Source: Carpediemonas membranifera
Lineage: Eukaryota; Fornicata
Assembly: GCA_019828565.1 (NCBI GenBank)
Contig: JAHDYR010000066.1
Span: 62,001-126,000 of the forward strand
Direction: 5' to 3'
DNA: 64,000 nt
Shown here: piece by piece, positions 39,581 to 49,636 of the stretch
Numbering within the stretch: the stretch's first letter is position 1
Layout: each line of letters starts with the position of its first letter
Made by a program: the position numbers and the translations under genes
The notes under the pieces: generated by a model
The model's input: only the letters and a program-made list of their open reading frames with translations
What the model was told of the DNA's origin: nothing
Databases searched by the model: none

Positions 39581-42397
39581 TCAGGCGAACCCGTCGAGCC
39601 CCACGGTGCGGGTCCACACGTCCCATCGCCGGCCGGTGCTCTCGACGAAACCGCGGATGAACTGGACGAAGCCTCCCGCCTGTGCCGAGAGTTCAGCGTC
39701 CATGTCGGTGGCCTGGATGAGCTGCAGGACCATCTGGATGTTGTCTGTAACATCGTACATCGAGAGCAGCGTCTTGGAATGTGCCGAGAAGACGTGCATC
39801 AGGAGACCCAGGTAATGGCGCTGGTCGCTGGCCGTCCCGTGAATCACCTCGCTCGTGATGTCCGCGAAGTTCGTGGCAAATACAGTCAGGGCGTCCTCCG
39901 TGCGGGTCGCCGTGAACGCCACCACGGCCAGCAGCGCCAGACCGGCGTTCACGAGGACGTCGGGGGTGGGATCACGCAGAATCTCCTCGATGGCGGTGAC
40001 TGCAGCGTCGGGGGCCTCGGGCGGGAGTACACCGGTGAGGTTGCGGGAGAATGCGATGAATACGAAGTATGTGACGGATACAAGCATGTCGAGGGGCATC
40101 TCGTAGGAGTCCTTGAGCCCCTGCACCACCGTCGAGACGAAGGCTGGGGTCTTACCGCTGGCGAAGGCGGACCGGGCGGTGGTCTCAGCGTGGGCCGGGC
40201 AGAACTCAAAGACGGCCGACAGCACCATGAGGGCATCGGCCTGGAGCACGGAGTAGCCGCTGAGGCAGAGCGTGTCCACCAGCCCGACGACGGCATCGAT
40301 GTCCGCCATGTCGGGCAGCCCGGCGCCTGCTGCCTCGATGGCTGACGTGAGCGAGTTCACGGCGTCCCGGATGACGCTGACATTCGTCGGGACACCGTCG
40401 GGGGTCAGGTTCTTGCCCACAATCTGCATGCAGACGCCGAAGAGGCCGGGGAGACTGCTCGCTATGCCAGGGACGGCGGCGATGAGGGCCGGGGCGCTGA
40501 CGGCCATGGTCTCGACGAGGGGGATGATTTCTGTGCCGTCCTCGGACACGGTCTCTGAGATACGGCGGCCGATGGCTGCAAAGACCGCGCTCACGCCGTC
40601 CTTGGCCTCCTGCGTTGTGATACGACGCCCGGTGGCCTCGAACACGTTGGACATGGCGTCCGACAGGGGCGGCAGGGCGTAGTTGCCCCAGTGCTGCAGC
40701 CCGTGCGCGAACAGGGCGCACAGCTGGGGCACGTACGGGGTCATGAGCTCCTTGGCGGTGTCTGTGACGACGGAGATCAGCGACACCGCACCCCGCTGGG
40801 CCTTGGCGTACTTGCTGGCCATGGCCATCGTCGTGGCCGTCTCTATGATCGTGTTGACGAATGCCGCGTCCCGGTGGCGGCCGGTCGAGATGGCTCCGAG
40901 CGTCCAGCAGGCGACACTCTGGACATGCGGGTGGTGCTCTGTGCCGCCGATCATGGCCGTCAGCGCCGCAAACAGACCGTCGAGCTCGTCCGCGGGGAGG
41001 CCCCTGGCCATCCTGTTGTCGATGGACCGGAAGAAGAGGCCCATGAGCAGGATACCGCCCTCGTGGACCGCCCAGAGCTCGTCCTGGTCGACGTCGGCCA
41101 GCAGACTGGGCGGGGTAATGCCGTCCAGGTGGACCCCGTTACTCCACGTCGCCCGCATGAACCGCTTGGCGATGTCATAAACTGCCCCCCCGAGTTCAGA
41201 CGGCCAGGCCCTGACCAGCCCCTCGAGGGCCTCTGCCGCGGTCTTACGGAGGATCACAGCGGCGTCTTCGGTCTCCTCTGAGACATAGACGACGCCGACC
41301 TTGCCCACAGACTGCTGTTCACGGGCCAGGACCATTTGGATGTCCGCCCGGTCGTCCGCGCTGTACACGACGGCCCCGCACAGGTTGAACGCCGCCCCCT
41401 GGACCGCCTCGAGCACGTTGCCCCTGCCCGGGTCGGCCATGGCGTTGGTCACGGTGATGTTCTTGTCGAGGGTCAGGCCGTCCAGGAATGTGCACGCCGC
41501 ACGCCGTGTGCCCTCGCTGAAGTCCGTGTGGGCGATCACGGCGGACATGGCGTGGACGAGAGAGGGCAGGGCGTTGGGGGTGTCGGGGCGGGCGAGGGGG
41601 AAGAGGAGCGAGGCCTTGTGGTCCGCAAACATCGTCAGCAGATCCGCTACTGCCCTAACAAGCTCCTCTGAGAGGTTTAGGATGTTCTGGACGAGGCTGA
41701 GCACACGGGCGAGCAGGTCCGGCAGGTTGATGCGGGGGTGGGAGCTGAGCGACCCCCAGAGTTCGGAGATGGCGCGCAGAGTCACTGTGAGGCAGGCCAT
41801 GCTGAAGTCGCTGTTCCCAGGGGCCGGTGGGCCGACGAGGGAGACCATGTCCGAGATGAGGTCCGAGAAGGACGCTGAGTCCGACGGAGACTCGCCGTTG
41901 CCGGGCAGCTTCCACGGGTCGTCCTCTGCGATGTACAGCACGGTTTCCAGGGCGCCGATGACGTGGTAGCCCTCCGAGCCGATCATCTGTCGGATGGTGG
42001 GGATGAGGGAGCCCCACGTGTCGATGGTCGGGAGCTCCCGGACAAGACGGGAGACGATAGAGCAGGCCACATGGCGTATGCTGTTGTCGCTGTCGCCGAT
42101 CAGCGGCAGAGTCTGCTCCCCTATTCTCACGGCTGTCTGGGGGGCCTTTTCTACAATCTGTGAGAAGTTGTTCTTCAAGAGAATACCCGCCATCTGACGC
42201 GTAGGTCTATCAAGAGATTCCTCACATAGGATAGACAGCAAACAATCGGGTAGATTTGGCACCTGCACGATGTGATCGTGGAACTGGCTATATACCCCGC
42301 GTTGGACGCTGGGATCCGGCGACTGTGCCTATGTAAGTACATAGTACTGTGTACAAACGTTCTTAATGAGCTCAAGTACCTGGTTTCTGAGTTCCAT
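39581..42397 (-). CDS. Importin-beta family karyopherin (30-nt intron 42329-42358)
   Basis: 928 residues. The long frame has no ATG at its 5' end. A 13-codon exon from ATG 42397 (MELRNQVLELIKN) joins at AQSPDPSVQRG once 42329-42358 (GTTTGT...TTACATAG) is removed. The resulting N-terminus, with RQMAGILLKNNF at about residue 55, is the classic importin-beta start. The rest is helical HEAT-type repeats with many LPLIGDSDNSIRHVACSIV-like units. Overall it resembles importin beta-1/transportin carriers that move cargo through nuclear pores with Ran-GTP. I cannot tell which paralogue from sequence alone. It shares the nuclear-transport theme with NXF1 but is 16 kb away. Confidence 0.8.
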
Positions 42398-42510
42398 CGC
42401 TATTCTCGCAACTCAGACTCCCGTAAATCTGCTCAAGTCACCATAAATCACTGGAAACGCCGAGCGATGGTTTATTCTCAACAAGGGACAGCAATAAGCC
42501 CTTACTCGCT

Positions 42511-43358
42511 TCACTTACGCCCGGCCCGCTTGGATTGGCGGTGGAGTCCAATGAACGAGAAGCGGACGCCAGCCTCGTCCCCCGGCCCGTAGTACCGCTC
42601 GTACAGCACCGTGTCTCGCTTATTCTTGCCCTTGGCTTGGCTGCGGATCTGCCTCATTCTCCGGAGGAACGTGTCATCCGATGCGGCCCGCTCGCTGCCC
42701 CTGCTCGAGAGGCCCATGAAGCGGGCGTACTCGGTATCGTCGGCCATGAGCACATACTTGTCGTCTCCATCCTTCTGCAGGAACGCCTCTGGGATGCCAG
42801 TCGGCTTAGCTGTTGGGCCCGCTGGGGCCTCAACCTCGGCCCGCTGCCCAGTGGCGACGTCCAGGTTGATGGCGGAGTTGGTGCAGTGCAGGGCGGTGTG
42901 TCCGTACTGGTGGCACTTCTTACACCGGACCCGCTGGGTCTGGGTCGTGGTGAGCACCCGGCCGTGCGACGTGTCCTTCACTCCCCACTGCTCCTTCTCG
43001 GTCAGCGCGAGCTCGGTAAGGGCGTCCTCATTGTCCATGTCGACGGTGACGTTCGTGATGGTCGGCTCCGTCGCCTCTTCGATGGGAATGATCTGCTCGC
43101 TGGCTGCAACGACCTTCACGATGAGGTGTGTGTGATCATAGATGTTATCATCGTTTGTAAACTCTGAATAAGTGTTGGGAAATGGAACAAACGCTTCGCT
43201 TCGCCCTCTGTGGCCTCAGTCAGAGCAAGATCGTATTTTCCTTGTCCTACATCACGTTTGGCAATAATCTTCTTCAGATCAAACGCATTAATGTACACAC
43301 TCTGCAGGTCAATCGTCTTCTCATCCACCCCAGTCTTGAAACGATAGTAGATGGGCAT
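42511..43358 (-). CDS. MPE1: DWNN-zinc-knuckle protein, RBBP6/Mpe1-like, no RING (29-nt intron 43164-43192)
   Basis: 272 residues. Exon 1 (ATG 43358, MPIYYRFKTGVDEKTIDLQ) begins a DWNN ubiquitin-like domain. Removing 43164-43192 (GTTTGT...TTATTCAG) joins EGEAK to QFTNDDNIYDHTHLIVKVV, completing the fold just where animal RBBP6 has EEYTDDNALI. A CCHC zinc knuckle follows (CKKCHQYGHTALHC, about residue 125). The C-terminal third is basic and contains YERYYGPGDEAGVRFSFIGL. RBBP6/Mpe1 is a subunit of the mRNA 3'-end cleavage and polyadenylation factor and normally also has a RING finger, which I cannot find here. Confidence 0.85.
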
Positions 43359-43769
43359 GGGACACGAGTCACTAACCTTAAAGTGCCCGAACCTGCTACA
43401 GGCGCTTTGACGTTCATGTCTATCAGAGAGGACACTGGATAGTCCCAGGGTATCTCATTTCGTCCCTTGATTAATTGTTTTTTCTCTGGCATTTCCCTTG
43501 TTTCGATTTGCTCTCACCGCCGCGCCCTCAGCGGTCGCCGCACCCAGCTATGCAAAGCATCGGAGTCCACCATCGACATTGTACACAGTAGCAGACAATT
43601 GGACCCAGCGCCATCCGGAGTCGAATGCAGTCTCACCGGACCACGGGTTGCCACAAATCGGACTCCGCCAGATTCCGCCAAATCTTGGCTGTGAGAGCAT
43701 ATTAAGACATATCATGCCGCTACGATGCTACTGCCATAGGGCTATCAGGGAATTTATAGGGTGCTTGTC
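43359..43769. other. Intergenic region
   Basis: Short frames on both strands lack coding bias. The part nearest 43358 should contain the RBBP6-like promoter. Nothing else is identifiable. Confidence 0.4.
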
Positions 43770-44168
43770 TTAGAACGTGAACATCTCAGCAGGCTTGCTG
43801 ACGCGGCCGGAGCGGGTCTTGACAACAGGAGCCTTCTTCTTGTTGGACCGCTTGACGGCCTTCTTGGTGGTGGCCTTCTTGGCGGGCTTGGTGGGCTTGG
43901 CGTCGCGCTCCTTACGGTATTCGCGGCCCTCGACTGTGATGGCGTATCTCTGAGCCGTCTCCTTCTCCAGGAGCTCCTCCTCAACGAGGTCAGCAAGAGC
44001 CTTCTTGAATACGTGCAGAACGCGCTTGAATTGGTCGGCGTCGTCGCCGCGGGCTTCCATCACGTGGTTCTTGATGGCTGGGAGAGTGACAGCCTTGCCG
44101 AAGAATGTTTGGGCAACAACAGCGTCAATAACTTGGTCTTTCATGGAAGGTCCGCTCTTGGATGGCAT
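43770..44168 (-). CDS. Linker histone H1-like protein
   Basis: 132 residues from ATG 44168 (MPSKSGPSMKDQVIDAVVAQ). Residues about 8-85 are a compact helical, winged-helix-like domain (the AVTLPAIKNHVMEARG region and KKALADLVEEELLEKE with QRYAITVEG), followed by a Lys/Ala/Pro-rich tail with AKKATTKKAVKRSNKKKAP as in histone H1. The tail ends in SGRVSKPAEMFTF, unusual for H1. It probably binds linker DNA and compacts chromatin. The globular part is more divergent than animal H5/H1, so another small winged-helix chromatin protein is possible. The open frame continues 20 codons upstream to another possible start. Confidence 0.65.
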   Translation of the reverse strand: MPSKSGPSMKDQVIDAVVAQTFFGKAVTLPAIKNHVMEARGDDADQFKRVLHVFKKALADLVEEELLEKETAQRYAITVEGREYRKERDAKPTKPAKKATTKKAVKRSNKKKAPVVKTRSGRVSKPAEMFTF

Positions 44169-45347
44169 TTTGGTTGATTCAGTCTTTTCTGCGCCAAAGT
44201 TGAAAGTGCAGAATAATGCCCTTGCCAACGTTAAACCCCATCATCTCTTCGCGACACCTGATGCGAACCCAAGCTTCGCTTGGGGTTGCCGCGAGCTGGA
44301 GGGCCATGAAAACAAAGTCTGGAATTTAATTTCAACAAACGTCCATTGGACAGGGTGGCCGCGGTCCTGTACGGGTGGCCCTCCATCTGTGTCACACGGG
44401 GCAATCACGAGTTGTAGCCATTTCGCCGACGTCACTGGCTGCTCCGACACAGAATGATGTGCACTCGAACAAACCTGGACTGGCAGGGCCGCTATATTGC
44501 CTAATGTAGACGTGTAAATTGTGCACTCGGACACGTGTTTCTGAAAGTCCCGTCCAGTGTCTAATTCGGCGTTATTGTGCGCCAAATGATAAAGAGTGCA
44601 GTTTAGCGCAGAGCATCCTGTGCTATTGAAGGGCCGAACAATGTGTTATATACTGCGCAACACATCCATCTGCGGCTCTGACTCACTCAGACGTCTGCCC
44701 TGTACCACTGCGTTTTGTGGGTGAGTCAACCTCAACATCCTTGGATGCACACTGGGTCGACTCGGGTCGACTCGGCAGAGGATGTTCTGCGGAACCCATC
44801 AGTCAGTGTCGCGAATCCCGTGATTCACCCAGCGTGCACTTGCCTGTTCAATATGATGCACTCTAAGTGACCATGCTTGACTCGGGTTTCCAGTGGCTCT
44901 ACCATCAATCGGGAGCAGAGTCGTGCCCTGACCAATACCCAGTCAGAATGAATTCGTTTGGTAGCGTCAGCATGGCACCTACAACATACGGAACCGGAGC
45001 TCGTCGCCCTGTCATCACGGATGCGACAAGCGGTTCATTCGACCAGGCATCAGCCGGTCGCCCAAACTATCCATACCTGCCATTCAGCACGTGTTCGTTC
45101 CTGGCCCCATTCACGACCGGCGGAGCCTGGACACAGTCATATACCGTCATCGACTATGATTCACCGTGTCGCGTGAGTCACGATGACCTGATAGACCAAT
45201 GTGACAGGCAGGGAATAGCATGCCGGGGTTCACCAACGCTCGAGAGATGGCGAGGTATGACATAATTCGTATTTATGGGTTATGTATACATAACTCAGAC
45301 CAACGGCGGGACTCACTTATCAAACAAGAGAGACAGCCTTGAACCAC
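44169..45347. other. Gene-poor region with a solo Fanzor repeat
   Basis: At 1.2 kb this is one of the two longest gaps in the window. It contains a host-type GTGCAGTTTA motif at 44596-44605, the solo terminal repeat at 44619-44663 and a tandem GGGTCGACTC duplication near 44755. A 130-codon ATG frame (44873-45265, MLDSGFQWLYHQSGAESCPD) has no recognisable domain and weak coding bias, and I give it low weight. Confidence 0.4.
44619..44663 (+). repeat. Solo terminal repeat of the Fanzor copy 1/2 family
   Basis: Forty-five bases match the 5' end of copies 1 and 2 (outer segment TGTGCTATTGAAGGG plus the terminal repeat) with one substitution and one inserted base. The internal element sequence is absent and the sequence switches to unrelated DNA directly after CTGCGCAACAC. 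This is what recombination between the two direct repeats would leave. Confidence 0.8.
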
Positions 45348-46967
45348 TCACCCGAGCTTACCCCTGACCGGCGCCGCCTTTCTCCGGACGGCCGCCTTGC
45401 TGAGAATGCCCTTAATCTGCACAATGAACGGTACGACGCCCCACTCCCGCCTGCTGCGGACGGCCTTGGCATCCCGCTCGTCTTTGGGCCCGCTGAACCA
45501 CAGACTCTGGGGCCTCCCCCCCTCAGGGTGCCTGTCCTCGACGAACGCCTCCGACGTGACCATCTCTCGGCTCTGGTCGACCCCTCCCGCCCGCCACGTC
45601 TCGATGCACCGCTCCTCGAGCCCGGGCATGCGGAGAACGAGGTCGGGGTCCTCCATGCAGGACTGGATGTCCCGTAGGGCCTGCAGCTGGGCCTTCCCGA
45701 TGGCGTCGTTGGTGTCCCTGAGGTACTTGAGGAAGTCGCCGTCCTTCTTGATCACTTCGGGGTCCACGAGAGAGGCGACGTCCTCGAACTCCGCGATATG
45801 GGACGTGGGCACCCGCACCTCGCCCTGGGCGTCCGCGGCCTTCCACAGATGCTCCATGATCGCCTCCCTCGCCGGGTATTGGACTCTGTTCTGGCAGACA
45901 ACGTACCGCTCGCTGTTGGCGGGGCGGGACGAGTACGGCTTGATGATGGTGAACGTCTCGAACTGGGTGTACAGGATGTAAAGGACAGAGACGGTGAAGG
46001 GGCTGAAGCTGTCGAAGATCTTCAGGACGAAGTGGCCGCCCTTTCGCACGATAGTCAGCGCCACTATCGCCTGGCAGAGAACCAGCCGCTTGCTCTCGAT
46101 CTCCTGCATGTTGTAGTTGTGCGAGACGTCGTCGCCACCGTCGCACGTCAGCATGTCCACCGACCGGACGCCCTTCAGCTCCTCGTACGCTGCCCCAAGG
46201 CTGTAGATTGACGAGTGGAGCTTCATCACGTTCTCCCGGACGAAGACGGAGCCATCCGAGAATCGATCCGGGCCGTAGATGCGGAGGAACCGGTTCTCGG
46301 GCCGGTTGTGGTGCAGCGTGTACGTCCTCACGTGGAAGTTCTTCAAGTTAAAGTCGTGCTTGCCCTTCAGAGTCATCCCGAACTGCAGCAACCGTTCAGG
46401 GCCCATGCGCCAGAACATGTACTCCGTGAAACCGCCCGGGCCGGCGCACACGTCCGCGCAGACCAGTTGGCCGGCCCCGGCATCCTTCCGGAGGGACGAC
46501 GTGAGTTTGAAGAGGTGGTCTATGTTCATGAGCTTAACTGCGGCCCTATTGATGAAGATGTCCTTCTTGCAGTTCTCGTAGGGGTTGGCCCTGTCGCGAG
46601 CCTGGTAAAACTCCTCGAGGTTCTTGTCGTCAAAGTACGACTTCTGCTTCATGATCTCAATGAGAAGCTGTGGATCCATCACAGGAGTCCCGAAGGCCTC
46701 CGTCCACCAGCTGCTGTCGCTGAACTTGATCGTGTGCAGCTCAAGTTGAAGGGCCTTGATTACACCCTCACGGAGCTTGTCACCATTGCGTTTCACTCCC
46801 TTATCGCATTGAATGCTGTCAAACTTTTGCTCCGAGGGCCATTCAGCGGGCCAGTTGGACCGATCGTGCGATTTGTACGCAACGACGCCGTTACGGCCAG
46901 AACTAGCACCGTAGCCGGCAAGGATATTCGGGTTGGTGTCCTCTTCTTCCTCACCGAACGCAGACAT
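45348..46967 (-). CDS. CMTR1: Cap1 mRNA 2'-O-methyltransferase (CMTR1-like, FtsJ fold)
   Basis: 539 residues from ATG 46967. It methylates the 2'-O of the first transcribed nucleotide of capped mRNA. It has the SAM-binding motif CADVCAGPGGFTEYMFW and all four catalytic residues of the K-D-K-E tetrad: Lys in INRAAVKLMNID, Asp in DMLTCDGGDD, Lys in GGHFVLKIFDSFS and Glu in RPANSERYVVC. The region before the domain (YENCKKDIFINRAAVK) also matches CMTR1. The nuclear-type G-patch and the C-terminal guanylyltransferase-like and WW parts of human CMTR1 are not evident, so this is a shorter, trypanosomatid-like layout. A GTGCAGTTTA motif ends 32 nt before the ATG. Confidence 0.92.
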   Translation of the reverse strand: MSAFGEEEEDTNPNILAGYGASSGRNGVVAYKSHDRSNWPAEWPSEQKFDSIQCDKGVKRNGDKLREGVIKALQLELHTIKFSDSSWWTEAFGTPVMDPQLLIEIMKQKSYFDDKNLEEFYQARDRANPYENCKKDIFINRAAVKLMNIDHLFKLTSSLRKDAGAGQLVCADVCAGPGGFTEYMFWRMGPERLLQFGMTLKGKHDFNLKNFHVRTYTLHHNRPENRFLRIYGPDRFSDGSVFVRENVMKLHSSIYSLGAAYEELKGVRSVDMLTCDGGDDVSHNYNMQEIESKRLVLCQAIVALTIVRKGGHFVLKIFDSFSPFTVSVLYILYTQFETFTIIKPYSSRPANSERYVVCQNRVQYPAREAIMEHLWKAADAQGEVRVPTSHIAEFEDVASLVDPEVIKKDGDFLKYLRDTNDAIGKAQLQALRDIQSCMEDPDLVLRMPGLEERCIETWRAGGVDQSREMVTSEAFVEDRHPEGGRPQSLWFSGPKDERDAKAVRSRREWGVVPFIVQIKGILSKAAVRRKAAPVRGKLG

Positions 46968-46998
46968 CTCTTCGAGAAAAAGTGAAACCCGTCGTCCC

Positions 46999-47008
46999 TA
47001 AACTGCAC
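46999..47008 (-). promoter_or_regulatory. Candidate promoter motif of CMTR1
   Basis: GTGCAGTTTA on the minus strand, 32 nt upstream of ATG 46967. Confidence 0.45.
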
Positions 47009-47050
47009 ATCGACTCAACTGTGTCGCGCCTGGCATAAAAGGCTCTTTAC

Positions 47051-48106
47051 TCAGGAGCAGTACTTGCGGCGCATCTCCTTCATGCGGCTCTCGAGCTGGG
47101 GGTCGAGCTTGAAGAGCAGCCCGTTGTTCTGGAGCACCAGTCGCACGGCGGTGTCCTCCATCCGCTCGATGACCTCGCCGAACTCAGCCGTTATCGCCAT
47201 CAGCTCCTTCTGTTGCCGGTACAGCTTTTCATGGTCGAAAGTGTCCTCTACGCGCTTTGTCACGTCGGCCATGGCCACCGTCGTGTCGGTCCGGAGGCCG
47301 GCCCAGTCGTCCGTGCCGAGGGCCGGGGCAGCAGGCTCAGCGGGCTCCTCCGGCTGGGGCTCTGGCTCTGGCTCGGCCTGGGGTGCAGGTGCAGGTGCTT
47401 GCCTCGGCTGGGGGGTCGTCTTGGGGGCACTGTTTGGCGTGTTCTCGTTGCCCGGCGCGCGTGGCCGCTGGAACTTAAGGGCGAAGTTGTTTGTGGGCAT
47501 GCTGACCTTGAGCTGCGGCTTAGGCATGGCGATTGAGGCCTGCTTGGGAGTGGGTGGGACGGGCTTGGCCAGGGTCAGGGGTCTCAGGTCCACGGGCTTT
47601 GTCTTGGGCGCGTTAAACTGCGGCATCTTGAGCTGGCGTGGTGCAAACTTTGGGGTGGGGTTTAGCTGCAGCTTGGGTGCATCAAGGGAGACTTGTGGCG
47701 CCGAGACTTTGGGGGGAGCCATCGCGGGCATCTCACCCTCCCGGACCGGGGTGGGTTCGGGGTCCATGATAGTGTCTGTGTCCTCCTCTACAGGCTCGTG
47801 ATCAAGCGGGAAAAGGCGGGGCTGTGGCGTGGGGGCGTGTGTTGGCGGGCGTGTCGAGGGAGGTGGCATGATCGGCATATCTTTCACTGGTGACGGCGCT
47901 GCTCCAAAATTATTGCCAGATAACTTGAAGAAAGGGTTGTCGTCTTCATCGTCTGAAGACTGAGCGTCTGCTGCGGTAAGAATCGATTGAGGAACAAACA
48001 GAGATTGAAATTGAAGGTGAAACCGCCACCTTCCTCCTCGTTTTGATTGTTCCCAGAGAAGTCAAAGGGCTGCGTAAGCTTATCAGTGGTTAAGGTGCCG
48101 TACCAT
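47051..48106 (-). CDS. Proline-rich protein with a 3-nt first exon (introns 48070-48103 and 47971-47999)
   Basis: Two introns rebuild one 330-residue protein. The start ATG 48106 is followed immediately by intron GTACGG...TTACGCAG (34 nt), so exon 1 is only the start codon. Exon 2 (PFDFSGNNQNEEEGGGFTFN) is followed by intron GTTTGT...TTACCGCAG (29 nt) and joins SDAQSSDDEDDNPFFKLSG. Residues 60-240 are Pro/Ala/Lys low complexity (PQAEPEPEPQPEEPAEPAAP). The last 85 residues form charged helices (DHEKLYRQQKELMAITAEF). The family is unknown; a scaffold or nucleoporin-like role is possible. The promoter motif GTGCAGTTTA is 35 nt upstream of the ATG. Confidence 0.65.
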
Positions 48107-48140
48107 TGCCAATCGCTCTCCGCTCTTATCCGGCGTGCGA

Positions 48141-48150
48141 TAAACTGCAC
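48141..48150 (-). promoter_or_regulatory. Candidate promoter motif of the proline-rich gene
   Basis: GTGCAGTTTA on the minus strand, 35 nt before ATG 48106, supporting the start at the single-codon exon. Confidence 0.45.
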
Positions 48151-48206
48151 CGACTGTGTTCGATTGATACCGGCCAGCTATTTACCTATTTGTAGCATAT
48201 CCAGGG

Positions 48207-49401
48207 TCATCTCCGGTCCCTATCAAACTCCCGCAGCTGGCGTACGACCTTGTCGATCTTTCGCATGTTCTTGCTCGTCGCACTCTCCTTCACCCTGCTG
48301 GCAGCCCCGCCATCCACCCGAAGTACGGTGGTTACACGGGAGCGCGCCTCATCGCGCTGTCGCTTGTACCTACTCGCACTTCTGCGGGCCTTTGCGGCCT
48401 CGCTCTCGAGCTCAGCTACGCGATTCTCGAGCGTCGCAGCCCGGTCGCGCCACGAACCCTGGTCGCCGTGAGCATTTGCCAGCAGCACTCGCATACTCTC
48501 AAGCTCCGTCTCCGCTGCACCCGCCCGCCGTTCGGCCGCGTCCCTCGCCTTCCGCTGGTCCCACAGCGCCTGCTCTGCCCGATCAAGGCCTGCCCGTAGC
48601 GTCTGCTCAGATGCCGCCAGATGCCGCTTCTCGGCCCTCAGCTCATCAACATCGGCCTGCAAGGCGGCTATGTCCCGCCGAAGCCTCTCCTCGACGGCCC
48701 CAGCCTCGGGGTCCCATGGCGGGGGCTGCTCAGCGCTCCTCTGCCACTCCAGGAGTTCCTTCACCCTGCTTTCGAGAGCTTGGTTGAGCTTGGCGGTGTG
48801 CTCGGCCTCGATGACGGCGCGGTGCTTGGCCTTCTCGATCTCATGAAGCTGGGCGTCGTGGTCAGACAGGATCCGCCTGGTCTGAAGCAGCTCATTGTTG
48901 CTCTCCTTGTTCTTGCTACGGGTCTTGTCTAGTTTCCTCTCGAGAGCCTCGAGTTGGCGCTTGAGCTCAGTATTCTCGCTCTTGATCGAGTCCATGTTGG
49001 CGGTGGCAGCCATAGCGTCATTCACTCGCGCCTCTAAGTATTCTATACGATCATCACGTTCATCTGTGTTAGAACGCGGTTCATACAAGGGATAACAAAC
49101 GCAATAGCTCTAAATTGCGCTCAAATCCTTGTTTGAGACGCTGCAGACCGCCACGAAGGGTCTCATTCTCCTGCAAAACGACGCTTGCTGGATCATCCGC
49201 ATCAAGGTGATCCCCATATGACGCAGTAGCCAGCATTCGTGGGGAAATTCGTCGCTTCGCTGATCTCGTCATCCGCGATGTCATGGATAGCATGTGCCAA
49301 GTGAGATGGGCTGGGCAGCAGTACACGTGGAGCAGCTGCCCGAGTTCAGCTGTCCAGTCGTCCGGGTGTTGAACCGTGTATTCCGGCAAGGTCCATGTCA
49401 T
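48207..49401 (-). CDS. Long coiled-coil protein (37-nt intron 49064-49100)
   Basis: About 385 residues. Removing 49064-49100 (GTTTGT...CTAACACAG) joins QGFERNLELL to HERDDRIEYLEARVNDAM, making one uninterrupted coiled coil. The coil runs from about residue 70 to 350 with many Glu/Lys/Arg heptads (KSENTELKRQLEALERKLDK). The C-terminus is basic (KIDKVVRQLREFDRDRR). The first 60 residues before the coil (MTWTLPEYTVQHPDDW) are poorly constrained, and a later ATG (at MLSMTSRMTRSAKRR) is also possible. There is no family assignment. It may be a centrosomal, axonemal or golgin-like structural protein. Confidence 0.65.
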
Positions 49402-49636
49402 TCATAAACTGACACGCGCTACGTTGGGCAATGTACGGTGTTTCATGAGACAAGACTAACAACAGCGCTAGCCGCAGACATCGCTCGAGTGCCTCGGGAG
49501 GCGTCCGGTTCGCATGTGCCAAAACTGACAGATCGAAGAAAGTAGGGTTGGGCGGGGCAGTATTGGTCACAGCACGCTCTCCCGGGGTCTGGATCCGCAA
49601 GGTTCCCCGGGAGTCTGCGGGTTGTGAAGCATCACT

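Noticed and set aside
44754-44777. Tandem GGGTCGACTC sequence as a possible CRISPR-like or origin repeat
   Set aside because: Only two imperfect units exist, with no spacing pattern.
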